From an uncultured Pelagibacteraceae bacterium (GTDB lineage Bacteria > Pseudomonadota > Alphaproteobacteria > Pelagibacterales > Pelagibacteraceae): 64,000 nucleotides of DNA. Where the stretch lies: the NCBI GenBank assembly GCA_902519445.1, contig CABYJR010000001.1:1-64000 (forward strand), read 5' to 3'. The translations under genes were made by a program, and so were the position numbers. The notes under the pieces are model-generated. The model searched no databases. It saw nothing but the letters and a program-made list of their open reading frames with translations, and was not told the origin of the DNA. Shown in pieces: positions 30,730 to 41,284 of the stretch; the first letter of the stretch is position 1, and every line of letters starts with the position of its first letter.

Positions 30730-31062
30730 TTAGCTCCCTACTACAAAATAAAACATTCTTGTGAAAAATGTATAATAAGATTCAGCTACCATTATAGCTA
30801 TGAACACTCCTATTGCTGTCATCGGCCAGAGAAGAACATTAACTATTGCCCAACGTTCCCAGTAAAGGTGCATAAATATTGCCATTATAAATCCTGCCTT
30901 AGCTAACATAAAAAATATAATCAAAGACCATCTTAATAGTCCCTGATAATTCATGTAGTCCACCATGTATGAAAAAAAGCTGAATACAAACAGCAATCCC
31001 CAGATCCACAAGTAGATCCCTATTTTATGTGTATGTACTTCTTGTTTTTTATCAATTCCCAT
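30730..31062 (-). CDS. cytochrome c oxidase subunit IV-like protein
   Basis: Three TM helices, AIFMHLYWERW; follows subunit III genes. Confidence 0.75.
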   Translation of the reverse strand: MGIDKKQEVHTHKIGIYLWIWGLLFVFSFFSYMVDYMNYQGLLRWSLIIFFMLAKAGFIMAIFMHLYWERWAIVNVLLWPMTAIGVFIAIMVAESYYTFFTRMFYFVVGS

Positions 31063-31070
31063 TGTTTACC

Positions 31071-31778
31071 TTACCAGAGATAGAAAAATGCAAAAATAAA
31101 AACCCAGACTAAATCAACAAAGTGCCAATACAATCCTAAAATTTCTATAGCTTCATAATCGGATTTCATAGAAGTAAAATATCCTCTTCTGCCTGTTTCA
31201 AAATCTCCTCTAAAAACTTTTCTTGAAAAAATAAATAGAAAAATTACCCCGATAGAAACATGTGTGCCGTGGAATCCCGTAATCATAAAAAAGAAAGCTC
31301 CGAATTGTTCTGCGCCAAATGGATTGCCCCACGGTCGAACCCCATCATGAAAAATTAATTTTGACCATTCAAATGCTTGCATTCCAACAAAAGTTAAACC
31401 ACCTATTGCAGTAGCTAGTAAAAACCAGCCACATAATTTTCTATTTTTCTCATAACCATACTTAACTGCAATAGCCATTGTTCCACTGCTCGTAATCAGT
31501 ACAAACGTCATAATTGCTATTAGCAATAAAGGAACACTTGTACCAAAAACTGTTAATCCAAAAACTTCACTAGCATATGGCCACGGAACTACTGTTGACG
31601 CACGAGCTGTCATCAATGAAATTAAAAAACAGCTAAAAATAAATGTATCGCTTAAAAGAAAAATCCACATCATAGCTTTGCCCCAGGGTACTCCTTTAAA
31701 TGCTCTTTGGTCTGAGCCCCAGTCATACATGAAGCCTTTTGGGCCTTTTGGAAGTTTTTCTATATCGAATTGACTCAT
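31071..31778 (-). CDS. cytochrome c oxidase subunit III-family protein (second copy)
   Basis: TGFHGTHVSIGV, GLYWHFVDLVWVFIFAFFYLW. Confidence 0.88.
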   Translation of the reverse strand: MSQFDIEKLPKGPKGFMYDWGSDQRAFKGVPWGKAMMWIFLLSDTFIFSCFLISLMTARASTVVPWPYASEVFGLTVFGTSVPLLLIAIMTFVLITSSGTMAIAVKYGYEKNRKLCGWFLLATAIGGLTFVGMQAFEWSKLIFHDGVRPWGNPFGAEQFGAFFFMITGFHGTHVSIGVIFLFIFSRKVFRGDFETGRRGYFTSMKSDYEAIEILGLYWHFVDLVWVFIFAFFYLW

Positions 31779-31792
31779 TAATTATTTCCTTT

Positions 31793-32428
31793 TTATGTCA
31801 CTATCATTAAACCAAACAAAATAAACCAAACTACAAGCAAAAAGTGCCAGTAAATAGCACATAGTTCTATTGCTTGCTTAATTTTTAAAATGTTAAAATT
31901 TTTTGTAAATAATTTTGTTGTTGCTCTTCCCCAAAAAAATAAACCTCCTAACACATGTGCACCGTGCAAGGCTGTAAATAAGTAAAAGAAAGCATTAGCT
32001 GGATTTGTTGAGGCATACTGTCCAAGATTTACATAATGCTGCCAAACTAATAACTGTCCAGTAATAAAAGCAAAAGTTAAAAAACCAACTAAAAGTAAAT
32101 AATTTTTAGCTTTTTCTAATTCTGCCTTATCAGATAGAATTTTTGCTTTATGAAATACAAAACTAGTAAAAATCAAAATTATAGTATTAATCCAGAGTAA
32201 CCATGGTTCGGACAAGCTTCTCCAATCATGAACCAACATTCTATCAGAATAAGAAACGATAAATAAAGAAAAAATAACTGTGCTAACTACCATAATAGTT
32301 CTAACGCCTAGCTTTTCTCTGCTTAAAGTTAATGTCTTGCCATCATGTTTATCATCGATTGCTTTTTGAGATTCCTCCCAAGGTTTTTCCGATAATAATT
32401 TAAAAATATTTAGTTCTTTTTTACTCAC
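31793..32428 (-). CDS. cytochrome c oxidase subunit III-family protein (first copy)
   Basis: TALHGAHVLGGL, CAIYWHFLLVVWFILF. Confidence 0.85.
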   Translation of the reverse strand: MSKKELNIFKLLSEKPWEESQKAIDDKHDGKTLTLSREKLGVRTIMVVSTVIFSLFIVSYSDRMLVHDWRSLSEPWLLWINTIILIFTSFVFHKAKILSDKAELEKAKNYLLLVGFLTFAFITGQLLVWQHYVNLGQYASTNPANAFFYLFTALHGAHVLGGLFFWGRATTKLFTKNFNILKIKQAIELCAIYWHFLLVVWFILFGLMIVT

Positions 32429-34251
32429 GTTTGCTCTACCTTTGCTGTTGGAACTTCGCTAGGTGCTACATGCTGCGGAATAAATTCTTTGTCAGATCCA
32501 GGAACACTAAAATCATAAGGCCAACGATAAACGACTGGCAGTTCCTTGCCAAAATTTCCATGAGTTGGCGGATAGTCAGGCGTATGCCATTCTAAAGAGT
32601 TTGCTTTCCATGGATTTCTCTCTGATTTCTCGCCCTTGTACCAACTTGTAAAAATATTATATAAAAATAAAAATTGAGTAAAGCCGACAATTAACGCTGC
32701 CACTGTAATAAATTGATTTAAACCTACACCAGATGTCATATATGGGCTGTCATACATTTCATAATATCTTCGCGGCACACCTATAAAACCTAAATAATGC
32801 ATTGGAAAATATATTGCGTACGCACCAACAAAAGTTATCCAAAAATGAATTTTTCCCAAAGTTTGATTTAAATGTCGCCCAGTAATCAGAGGATACCAGT
32901 GATAAATTGCTGCAAATACCACCATTAAAGGAGCTATTCCCATAACCATATGAAAATGCGCAACTACAAAATAAGTATCAGAAAGTGGAACATCGATAAT
33001 TACATTGCCTAAAAATAATCCTGTAATACCACCATTAACAAAAGTTACAATAAATCCTAAAGAAAATAACATCGGAATAGTTAAGTGAATATTTCCTCTC
33101 CATAAAGTTAAAACCCAGTTATAAACTTTTATGGCTGTAGGTACTGCAATAATTAAAGTTGTTGTGGCAAAGAAAAAACCAAACCAAGGATTCATCCCGC
33201 TAACATACATATGGTGAGCCCAAACAATAAAACTTAAAGCTCCTATAATTACTATAGCCCAAACCATCATTCTGTATCCAAAAATATTTTTTCTAGCATG
33301 TACAGAAATTACATCAGATACAATTCCAAAAGCTGGAAGCGCTACAATATAAACTTCTGGATGTCCAAAAAACCAAAATAGATGTTGAAATAAAATTGGA
33401 CTTCCTCCACCTGTTTCTAATTTTTCACCCATAGTAAATATTTCGGGCATAAAGAAACTCGTCCCTATTAAATTATCAAGCGTCATCATTATACAAGCAA
33501 CAAAAAGAGCTGGAAAAGCTAAAAGTGCAAGAACCGTAGCAGTAAATATACCCCAAATAGTTAAAGGCATACGCATTAAAGTCATTCCTCTAGTTCTAGC
33601 TTGAAGAACAGTGATTACGTAATTTAAACCGCCCATTGTAAAGCCGATAACAAACAATGATAAAGAAATTAACATCAGAACAATTCCCATTCCTGATCCA
33701 GGTGTTCCAGGTAATATTGCTTGAGGAGGATATAAAGTCCAACCTGCTCCAGTCGGCCCTCCGGGAACAAAAAAGCTCGCTATTAAAACTAAAACAGCAA
33801 CTAAGAACATCCAATAACTAACCATATTTACATATGGAAAAACCATGTCTCTTGCTCCAACCATTAAAGGAATAAGATAATTACCAAACCCTCCAAGAAA
33901 TAATGCTGTAAGAAGATAAATCACCATTATCATTCCGTGCATTGTTACTGATTGATAATAAGTTGCTGGACCTAAAAATGAAAAAGTTTCTGGGAAACCT
34001 AGTTGCAACCTCATACCCCAAGACAATATTAATCCAATCATTCCAATTGCTGTTGCTGTTAAAGCATATTGTACACCAATAACTTTAGCATCCTGACAAA
34101 ATACCCATTTTGTCCAAAAACTTTTTGCATGGTATAATTCTTGATCAGGCGATTCCTTAGCTGGAATATGATCTGCCGGTGGCGCATAACCACCAGAAGA
34201 CGAATCTGCTGATTTTGCTTCTATCTTATTTTCTGTGTATTCATCGCTCAT
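32425..34251 (-). CDS. ctaD: cytochrome c oxidase subunit I
   Basis: FWFFGHPEVYIVALPAFGI, WAHHMYVSGM, DTYFVVAHFHMVMG. Confidence 0.96.
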   Translation of the reverse strand: MSDEYTENKIEAKSADSSSGGYAPPADHIPAKESPDQELYHAKSFWTKWVFCQDAKVIGVQYALTATAIGMIGLILSWGMRLQLGFPETFSFLGPATYYQSVTMHGMIMVIYLLTALFLGGFGNYLIPLMVGARDMVFPYVNMVSYWMFLVAVLVLIASFFVPGGPTGAGWTLYPPQAILPGTPGSGMGIVLMLISLSLFVIGFTMGGLNYVITVLQARTRGMTLMRMPLTIWGIFTATVLALLAFPALFVACIMMTLDNLIGTSFFMPEIFTMGEKLETGGGSPILFQHLFWFFGHPEVYIVALPAFGIVSDVISVHARKNIFGYRMMVWAIVIIGALSFIVWAHHMYVSGMNPWFGFFFATTTLIIAVPTAIKVYNWVLTLWRGNIHLTIPMLFSLGFIVTFVNGGITGLFLGNVIIDVPLSDTYFVVAHFHMVMGIAPLMVVFAAIYHWYPLITGRHLNQTLGKIHFWITFVGAYAIYFPMHYLGFIGVPRRYYEMYDSPYMTSGVGLNQFITVAALIVGFTQFLFLYNIFTSWYKGEKSERNPWKANSLEWHTPDYPPTHGNFGKELPVVYRWPYDFSVPGSDKEFIPQHVAPSEVPTAKVEQT

Positions 34252-34260
34252 TTTTCTCTC

Positions 34261-35094
34261 CTAATTTTTATTTTCTGCTATTAATAATTTTTTTCCACTA
34301 TTTTTTGCAAACATTTTTTCAAAACTAATCTGTTTAGCTAACCAATTAGAATAATCTTTTTCCTCATCGACTTGAACGTATCCGCGCATTGCATAGTGGC
34401 CTGTGCCACAGTATTCGGCGCAAAGAATTTCAAACTTTCCTGTTTTCTCGGGCGTAAACCAATAATAAGTTATAATTCCCGGGAGCGTATCCATTTTTGC
34501 TCTAAATTGTGGAACATAAAAATTATGCAACACATCGAAAGATCTAAGTTCAACTTTAACAGGTTGATTAATTTTTAAATGAAGATCTGCATCCATAACT
34601 AAAATATCATCTTTGCTATTTGGGTCTTTTGAATCTAAGCCGTATGGGTTTTCGTCACTCACTAAATCTATACTTGTTTTACCTAAAACTCCGTCATCAC
34701 CTGGAAGTCTGTAATTCCATCCCCATTGGTAAGCAACCACTTCTATTTTAAAAGCATTGTCAGGAACTGAAACATATTCTTTCCAAACTACAAGTCCTGG
34801 AGCAAGTAAAGCTACAACACCTAATGCCGTTAGCCACGTAAGTCTAAATTCTAATTTTTTATCTTCTGGTTTATATTCTGCTTTTCTATCTGGTCTATAA
34901 CGGTATTGCCAAACGCAATAAGACATGAATAAACAAACTGCCACGAAGACAGCCCCAGTTACCCAAAAAGTTAAAATGATTGTATCATCAATATTGCCCC
35001 AATTTGATGCTACTGGAGTCCACCACCACGGACTCCAAAAATGAAAAGCTATTGATGCTACTATGACTAATGCAAAAATTATCGCTACAAACAC
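34261..35094 (-). CDS. ctaC: cytochrome c oxidase subunit II
   Basis: CuA motif CAEYCGTGHYAM, AYQWGWNY, two N-terminal TM helices. Confidence 0.95.
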   Translation of the reverse strand: MFVAIIFALVIVASIAFHFWSPWWWTPVASNWGNIDDTIILTFWVTGAVFVAVCLFMSYCVWQYRYRPDRKAEYKPEDKKLEFRLTWLTALGVVALLAPGLVVWKEYVSVPDNAFKIEVVAYQWGWNYRLPGDDGVLGKTSIDLVSDENPYGLDSKDPNSKDDILVMDADLHLKINQPVKVELRSFDVLHNFYVPQFRAKMDTLPGIITYYWFTPEKTGKFEILCAEYCGTGHYAMRGYVQVDEEKDYSNWLAKQISFEKMFAKNSGKKLLIAENKN

Positions 35095-35243
35095 TTAATA
35101 TTTTCTCCTAAATTTTTTAAGCCTATTTTTACAACTTTTTCATTTTTATAACAATATTTTACACTGTGAATCTTTTTCGATAAGAGCAAATTGACTAAGA
35201 AAATTAATTCGTTTGATGTGTCAACTTGATGCAGTTTTAAAAT

Positions 35244-35966
35244 TTAACTTAGATTCAAGTGATAGTTTACTATTGTAATCGCAGAAAGGGCCGCCGTTTC
35301 AGCTTTTAAAATATTTTTTGCTAAAGAAATTGGATAAGTTTGATTAAGATTAATTATCATTTTTCTTTCATTTTCTGAAAAATCACCTTCAGGACCTATA
35401 AGAATACATATTGGGCCATCAATATTTTTTATTAAAATATTTTTTAAATTATTTTTTTTCGAATTAATATCACAAAAAATCAAAGATGCATTTTCTGGAA
35501 GTTGAGACAAAAAATTTTTTAATAGTTCTGGTTTATTAATCTCTGGAACAGAAATTCGATTAGATTGTTCGCTGGCTTCTATAATAATTTTTTTAATTCT
35601 TTCAATATTAATTTCTCTTACAACTGTTCTTTCCGATAAAATTGGAATAAATTTTTGCACTCCCAATTCCGTACCTTTTTGAATTAGAAAATTTAATGGA
35701 TTTTGTTTTATTGGGGAAAAAGCTAACCAAATATTTTTATCATTACCTTTGTCTCTTACTTTGCCTGTTATTTTTATCTTCACTCCTTTTTTTTCATAAT
35801 TTTCGATAACCGCTTCCCATTCTCCTAAAGTATTAAAAATAGATAGTTTATCTCCTATTTTTAATCTCATAACATCTTTTAGATAGTGGGTATGCTCCTT
35901 AGATAAGTGTGATGATAAATCACTTTGAATTTTATCAGGAAAGTATAACCTTATTATAGAAGACAT
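35244..35966 (-). CDS. rsmE: 16S rRNA (uracil(1498)-N(3))-methyltransferase
   Basis: ILIGPEGDFSENE, LAKNILKAETAALSAI. Confidence 0.94.
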   Translation of the reverse strand: MSSIIRLYFPDKIQSDLSSHLSKEHTHYLKDVMRLKIGDKLSIFNTLGEWEAVIENYEKKGVKIKITGKVRDKGNDKNIWLAFSPIKQNPLNFLIQKGTELGVQKFIPILSERTVVREINIERIKKIIIEASEQSNRISVPEINKPELLKNFLSQLPENASLIFCDINSKKNNLKNILIKNIDGPICILIGPEGDFSENERKMIINLNQTYPISLAKNILKAETAALSAITIVNYHLNLS

Positions 35967-37029
35967 GAAAAAAACTTTCTTAATATCCTTATTAATAATA
36001 TTTTTTTCATTAAACTATAATACTTTTGCAAAAACTATGAAAGATTTACCTTTTCATCATTTACCCGACGGAACATTTAGAAACCCCGAAGGAAGTCCAT
36101 TAAGAGATCCTAATTTTAAATGGGATATGTCAAAATGGAATGAAGAAAAGAAAAAAATTAAAATTAATATTCCTGCAGATCATGTAATAGACAAAAAAAA
36201 AGTATTAGAAGATTTAGCAAAATATAAAAATGATAACTATGTTGCTTGGATTGGACACGCAACATTTTTAATCAAGCTGGGCAATACAACAATTATTACC
36301 GACCCAGTTTTTTCTAAAAACATGGGACCCTGGATTTTTGGACCAAAAAGATATGTTGATCCAGCTATTGATTTAAAAGAATTACCAGAGGTAAATTTGT
36401 TTTTATTAACTCATAATCATTATGACCATTTAGATTATAAAACTATAAAAAAATTTCCTTATAAAGAAGCTGCGGTCTTAGCTCCCCTTAAGCTTGGAAG
36501 ATATTTTACTAAAAACAAATTTAAAAAAGTTAAAGAAATGGATTGGTACGATGAAACAATAATTAATGACTTAAAAGTTACATTTGTTCCAGCAGTACAC
36601 TGGTCAAAAAGAACATTAACTGACACTGACAAAACTTTGTGGGGAAGTTTTTTGATAGAATACAAAAATAAAAAAATATTCTTTGCTTGCGATACAGGTT
36701 ATGGAAATGTTTATAAAGAACTTGGAGAAAAATATGGTCCTATCGATTTAACTTTCATTAATATAGGCGCCTATAATTTTTACCCCATGGCACCCAAAAA
36801 AGACTACTCCATTTTTCACACAAATCCTGAGGAAGCATTGAATATTGGCAAAGACTTAAGAAGTAAAAAAGTTTTGGGAATGCATTGGGGAACTGCGATT
36901 CTTTCTCTTGAAGATCCTTTCGAGCCACCAGTAAGATTTAAGAACGCAACCAACATGTATGGTTATCATAAAGATGATGCTATTATATTTAAAATTGGTG
37001 AAGTTCAAAAATTAGAAGATTTGTTATGA
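35965..37029 (+). CDS. exported MBL-fold metallo-hydrolase (UlaG/NAPE-PLD-like)
   Basis: WIGHATFLIKLG, TDPVF, LTHNHYDHLD, FACDTGYGN, MHWGT. Confidence 0.9.
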   Translation: MKKTFLISLLIIFFSLNYNTFAKTMKDLPFHHLPDGTFRNPEGSPLRDPNFKWDMSKWNEEKKKIKINIPADHVIDKKKVLEDLAKYKNDNYVAWIGHATFLIKLGNTTIITDPVFSKNMGPWIFGPKRYVDPAIDLKELPEVNLFLLTHNHYDHLDYKTIKKFPYKEAAVLAPLKLGRYFTKNKFKKVKEMDWYDETIINDLKVTFVPAVHWSKRTLTDTDKTLWGSFLIEYKNKKIFFACDTGYGNVYKELGEKYGPIDLTFINIGAYNFYPMAPKKDYSIFHTNPEEALNIGKDLRSKKVLGMHWGTAILSLEDPFEPPVRFKNATNMYGYHKDDAIIFKIGEVQKLEDLL

Positions 37030-37694
37030 AAGTAGAAAACATTAAAGCCTGTGTATTTGATGCTTATGGAACTTTATTTGATGTGAATTCTGCAGCGGCA
37101 AAATGTAAAGAAAAACTTGGAAATAAATGGGAAGGCTTTGCAAATGCTTGGAGAACTACTCAACTTGAATATACCTGGTTAAGAAGTCTTATGAAGAAAC
37201 ACAAAAATTTTTGGGAAATTACAGAAGATTCTTTAGATCATACTATGGAAACTTTTAAAATAAAAAAAGAAATGAGAAATGAATTATTGAATTTATATAA
37301 AAAACTTAATCCTTATCCTGAAGTTAAAGAATGTTTAGAGGGTCTTAAAACAAAAAAAATTAAAATAGCCATACTATCTAATGGAACTCCTGATCTACTA
37401 ACAGAACTAGTAAAAAGTAATAATATAGAAAATTATTTTAATGATATTATGTCAATTGAATCGGTGGGTATATATAAACCTGATTCAAAAGTTTATGAAA
37501 TGCCAATAAAAAAATATAATTGTGAACCTGAAAATATTTGTTTTATGAGTTCAAATACTTGGGATATTTCTGGGGGTGGAATTTTTGGTTATAATGCAGT
37601 TTGGGTGAATCGCTTTAATAAAGTTTTTGACAAATTAAGTTATAAACCAAAATTTGTAATTAATAATTTAAAAGAGTTGCTAAATATAATTTAA
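37026..37694 (+). CDS. HAD superfamily hydrolase, haloacid dehalogenase type II-like
   Basis: CVFDAYGTLFDVNSAA, ILSNGTPDLL, KPDSKVYE, FMSSNTWDISGG. Confidence 0.92.
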   Translation: MKVENIKACVFDAYGTLFDVNSAAAKCKEKLGNKWEGFANAWRTTQLEYTWLRSLMKKHKNFWEITEDSLDHTMETFKIKKEMRNELLNLYKKLNPYPEVKECLEGLKTKKIKIAILSNGTPDLLTELVKSNNIENYFNDIMSIESVGIYKPDSKVYEMPIKKYNCEPENICFMSSNTWDISGGGIFGYNAVWVNRFNKVFDKLSYKPKFVINNLKELLNII

Positions 37695-37701
37695 TCATGA
37701 A

Positions 37702-38676
37702 ATGACAAAAGTCGTAAAAATTGAAAAAAATGGTGGTCCTGAAGTTCTCGAAATAAAAAAAGTGGATATAGAAAATCCTAAACCAGAAGAAGTTTTAATA
37801 AAGCAAAAGGCAATAGCGCTGAATTACATAGACACTTACCATAGGACAGGATCATATCCTCTTCCTCTCCCTACAGGAATAGGTTTGGAAGCTGCTGGTG
37901 TAATTAAAAAAGTTGGTTCAAAAGTTAAAGATCTAAGTGTAGGAGACAAGGTTGCTTATGCAGGCGCGCCGCTTGGCGCCTATGCTGAAAATAGAATTTA
38001 TCCAGCTGATAAACTGGTAAAATTACCTGACGGAATTACCGAGGAAATCGCAGCATGTATAATGACAAAAGGCTTAACTACATATTATCTTTTGTATAAA
38101 ACTTTTCCTGTTAAATCACATGATACAATACTATTTCATGCAGCAGCTGGAGGTGTTGGGCAAATTTTCTGTCAATGGGCTAAAAGTTTAGGCTGCAAAG
38201 TTATAGGTACCGTTGGTTCAGAAGAAAAAATCAGTATAGCAAAAAAAAATGGATGTGATCTTGTTATTAATTATTCTAAAGAAAATTTCGTAAAAAAAGT
38301 TGAAGACTTTACAAAGGGAAAGGGGGTTCCTGTAGTATATGATGGGGTTGGAGCAAAAACTTTTGAGGATTCTATTGCTTGTTTAAAAAATACAGGTACT
38401 TTCGTTTCTTTTGGAAATGCCTCGGGACCTGTAAAAAATGTTGATGTAAAAAGACATATAGCACCAAAAAGTTTATTTTTTACTCGACCTACTTTAGGTC
38501 ATTACTTTCCTAACAAAGAATTATTACGCGAGGCTGCCGAAATATTATTTAATCAAATAAAGTATGGAAAAGTAAAAATAAAAATATTTAAAAAATATAA
38601 ACTAGAAGAAGTTGTACAAGCCCACAAAGATTTAGAGGCAAGAAAAATCACAGGTCCAGCAATTATTATTCCTTAA
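37702..38676 (+). CDS. qor: NADPH:quinone oxidoreductase (zinc-free MDR family)
   Basis: GLEAAGVIKKVG, AAAGGVGQIFCQWAKSLG. Confidence 0.92.
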   Translation: MTKVVKIEKNGGPEVLEIKKVDIENPKPEEVLIKQKAIALNYIDTYHRTGSYPLPLPTGIGLEAAGVIKKVGSKVKDLSVGDKVAYAGAPLGAYAENRIYPADKLVKLPDGITEEIAACIMTKGLTTYYLLYKTFPVKSHDTILFHAAAGGVGQIFCQWAKSLGCKVIGTVGSEEKISIAKKNGCDLVINYSKENFVKKVEDFTKGKGVPVVYDGVGAKTFEDSIACLKNTGTFVSFGNASGPVKNVDVKRHIAPKSLFFTRPTLGHYFPNKELLREAAEILFNQIKYGKVKIKIFKKYKLEEVVQAHKDLEARKITGPAIIIP

Positions 38677-39539
38677 TGGAAAAGTTTAAAATAATAATCC
38701 AATTAACTAGACTAAATAAACCTATAGGCTTTATGCTTTTATTTTGGCCTTGTTTATGGGGATTAACACTTGGTTATTATTTTAATGATCAAGTTTCTAT
38801 ATATTTTAAATATATTATTTTGTTTTTTTTAGGATCTGTTTTAATGCGAAGTGCTGGATGTATTTTTAATGATATAGTTGATAGAGATTTTGATAAAAAA
38901 GTTGAGAGGACAAAAAGCAGACCCATAGCATCTGGAAAAATTTCAGTTTTAGAATCTTCTTTTTACATAATTGCACTATGTTTAATTGCTCTCTTAGTGC
39001 TATTACAGTTTAATAAACTAACAATAATACTAGGCATGAGCTCAATGATTTTTGCTTTCTCTTATCCATTTATGAAAAGAATTACATATTGGCCACAACT
39101 CTTTTTAGGACTAACTTTTAATTGGGGAATAATAATGGGATGGTCCGCATTAACAAATAATATATCTATTGAACCTCTGCTCTTATACATGTCAGCCATA
39201 TTTTGGACACTTGGTTATGACACGATTTATGGACTTCAGGACATGCATGATGATGAAATTATTGGAGTAAAATCTACATCCATCAAGTTTAAAAATAATC
39301 CGAAAGTCTTTGTTGGAAGCTGTTATTGTTTATGTGTTTTTTTTATTTTAATAATGTTTTTTATGATGGATTTAAATAAATATATCTTATTTTTCTCTAT
39401 ACCTTTTATTGTTTCTTTATTTTATCAAATAAAAATCTTTGATATAAAAAATGAAAAATCATGTTTGAATGCTTTCAAATTTAATAATTTTTCAGGATTT
39501 TTTAACTTTTTATTTATTTTATTAATTAATTTAAGATGA
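38676..39539 (+). CDS. ubiA: 4-hydroxybenzoate polyprenyltransferase
   Basis: NDIVDRDFDKKVERTKSRPIASGKIS, DTIYGLQDMHDDEIIGVKST. Confidence 0.94.
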   Translation: MEKFKIIIQLTRLNKPIGFMLLFWPCLWGLTLGYYFNDQVSIYFKYIILFFLGSVLMRSAGCIFNDIVDRDFDKKVERTKSRPIASGKISVLESSFYIIALCLIALLVLLQFNKLTIILGMSSMIFAFSYPFMKRITYWPQLFLGLTFNWGIIMGWSALTNNISIEPLLLYMSAIFWTLGYDTIYGLQDMHDDEIIGVKSTSIKFKNNPKVFVGSCYCLCVFFILIMFFMMDLNKYILFFSIPFIVSLFYQIKIFDIKNEKSCLNAFKFNNFSGFFNFLFILLINLR

Positions 39540-41281
39540 AATTTGACGAACTAAAAAAAACTTTATTAAGACTTTTTAATTCATATGTTAAAAGATATTT
39601 TAGTAAATTAATACTTTCGCTTATATTGTCCCTTGTGGTTGCTGGTTCAACAGGAGCCATAGCTTGGCTATTAGATCCAGCAATAAAAAAAATTTTTGTC
39701 GATCAAGACAAAACAATGATGTTGATCATTCCTATAGCCATTGCTTTAACATTTACTATTAAAGGAGCCTCGCTATATGCGGCTAGAATTATTTTAATCA
39801 ATATTTCTAATAATGTTGTAAAAAATATGCAAACTCAACTAGCTTCTTGTATTTTAAAATCAGACATAAATACAATAGAATCAAAACATTCAGGAAAGTA
39901 TATTGCGCACTTCTTTTATGACGTTGGGCAAGTAGCATCTTTGGTGGGCTCAGGTATTCTTAATCTTATGAAAGATTCTTTTACTCTGATTGTTCTGGTT
40001 GGCGTAATGTTTTACCAAAATTGGAATCTTGCATTATTTGCTATGATCATGATGCCTATGGCGGCTTTGGTGGCAAAATCTTTAGGAAAAAGAATTAACA
40101 AAGCTGTCGCTGAAAGTGCAAAAATAGAGGGCGGCATAACCTCTTATTTATCTGAAATTATTAAAGGAACTAGAATGATTAAGATTTATCAGCAAGAAAA
40201 TTTTGAATTTGATAGATCTTCAAAAAAAATTGATGAAAGAACAAGTATACAAATTAAAATAGGTAAAATTCTAATCAGGGCAACTCCAATTATGGAATGT
40301 CTGACAGGTATTATGATTGCGGGATTTATTTATTATTCAGGATTTATGATTGCCAGTGGTCAAATGCAAATAAACAATTTTTTCTCTTTCCTAACAGCAA
40401 TGATGTTAGCCTATCAACCTATTCGTTCACTAGCCACGATTAGTATGCTTTTTAACCAAGGTGCTGTGGGAGCTAATCGTGTATTTAATATTCTCGATGC
40501 ACAACCAACTATTAAAGAAATTAGTTCAGATGAAAATTTAAATATCAAAAAAGGAAATGTTGTATTCGATAAAGTGAGTTTTTCATATCCTAACACACAA
40601 GAACAAGCTATAGAAAATATCAACATTACTGTTGAAGGAGGTACTACTGTAGCTTTAGTTGGTCATAGCGGTGCAGGAAAAAGCACAATAATGAATCTTC
40701 TTCCAAGATTTTATGATCCTAAGCAAGGAAAAATTTTTATTGATGAACAAAATATTAGTAAAATTAAACTTTCTTCCTTAAGAAAAAATATATCAATGGT
40801 AAGTCAAGATATTATATTATTTGATGATACTGTTCACGCAAATATAGCTTATGCGAATATGAATGCTTCTGAAAAGCAAATTATGGAAGCTTGTGACTTT
40901 GCAGCTGCTACAGAATTTATTGATAAATTGCCAAAAAAATTTGAAACTATTATCGGCGAAAATGGTGTTAAGTTATCTGGTGGACAAAAACAAAGAGTTT
41001 CGATAGCGAGGGCATTTTTAAAAAATTCTCCCATAATACTCCTGGATGAAGCTACATCTTCTTTAGATGCTGAGTCAGAAGAAAAAGTTCAAAATGCGGT
41101 TATGAATTTAACAAAAAACAAAACTACTTTGGTTATAGCTCATAGATTATCAACTATTATTAGGGCTGATAAAATAATTGTTATAAATCAGGGAAAAATT
41201 ACTGATATTGGAACGCACAAAGAACTTCTGGAAAATTCTATTATTTATAAAAATTTATATAGCAAACAACTAAGCGCATAA
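39536..41281 (+). CDS. msbA: ABC transporter ATP-binding/permease, MsbA-like
   Basis: GHSGAGKSTIMNLLPRFYDP, LSGGQKQRVSIARAFLKNSPIILLDEATSSLD; next to waaA/lpxK. Confidence 0.9.
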   Translation: MKFDELKKTLLRLFNSYVKRYFSKLILSLILSLVVAGSTGAIAWLLDPAIKKIFVDQDKTMMLIIPIAIALTFTIKGASLYAARIILINISNNVVKNMQTQLASCILKSDINTIESKHSGKYIAHFFYDVGQVASLVGSGILNLMKDSFTLIVLVGVMFYQNWNLALFAMIMMPMAALVAKSLGKRINKAVAESAKIEGGITSYLSEIIKGTRMIKIYQQENFEFDRSSKKIDERTSIQIKIGKILIRATPIMECLTGIMIAGFIYYSGFMIASGQMQINNFFSFLTAMMLAYQPIRSLATISMLFNQGAVGANRVFNILDAQPTIKEISSDENLNIKKGNVVFDKVSFSYPNTQEQAIENINITVEGGTTVALVGHSGAGKSTIMNLLPRFYDPKQGKIFIDEQNISKIKLSSLRKNISMVSQDIILFDDTVHANIAYANMNASEKQIMEACDFAAATEFIDKLPKKFETIIGENGVKLSGGQKQRVSIARAFLKNSPIILLDEATSSLDAESEEKVQNAVMNLTKNKTTLVIAHRLSTIIRADKIIVINQGKITDIGTHKELLENSIIYKNLYSKQLSA

Positions 41282-41284
41282 TTT

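Noticed and set aside
35196-35224. Promoter for the cox operon (TTGACA on minus at 35224-35219)
   Set aside because: A good -35 hexamer but no convincing -10 at 16-18 nt spacing; not reported as a feature.
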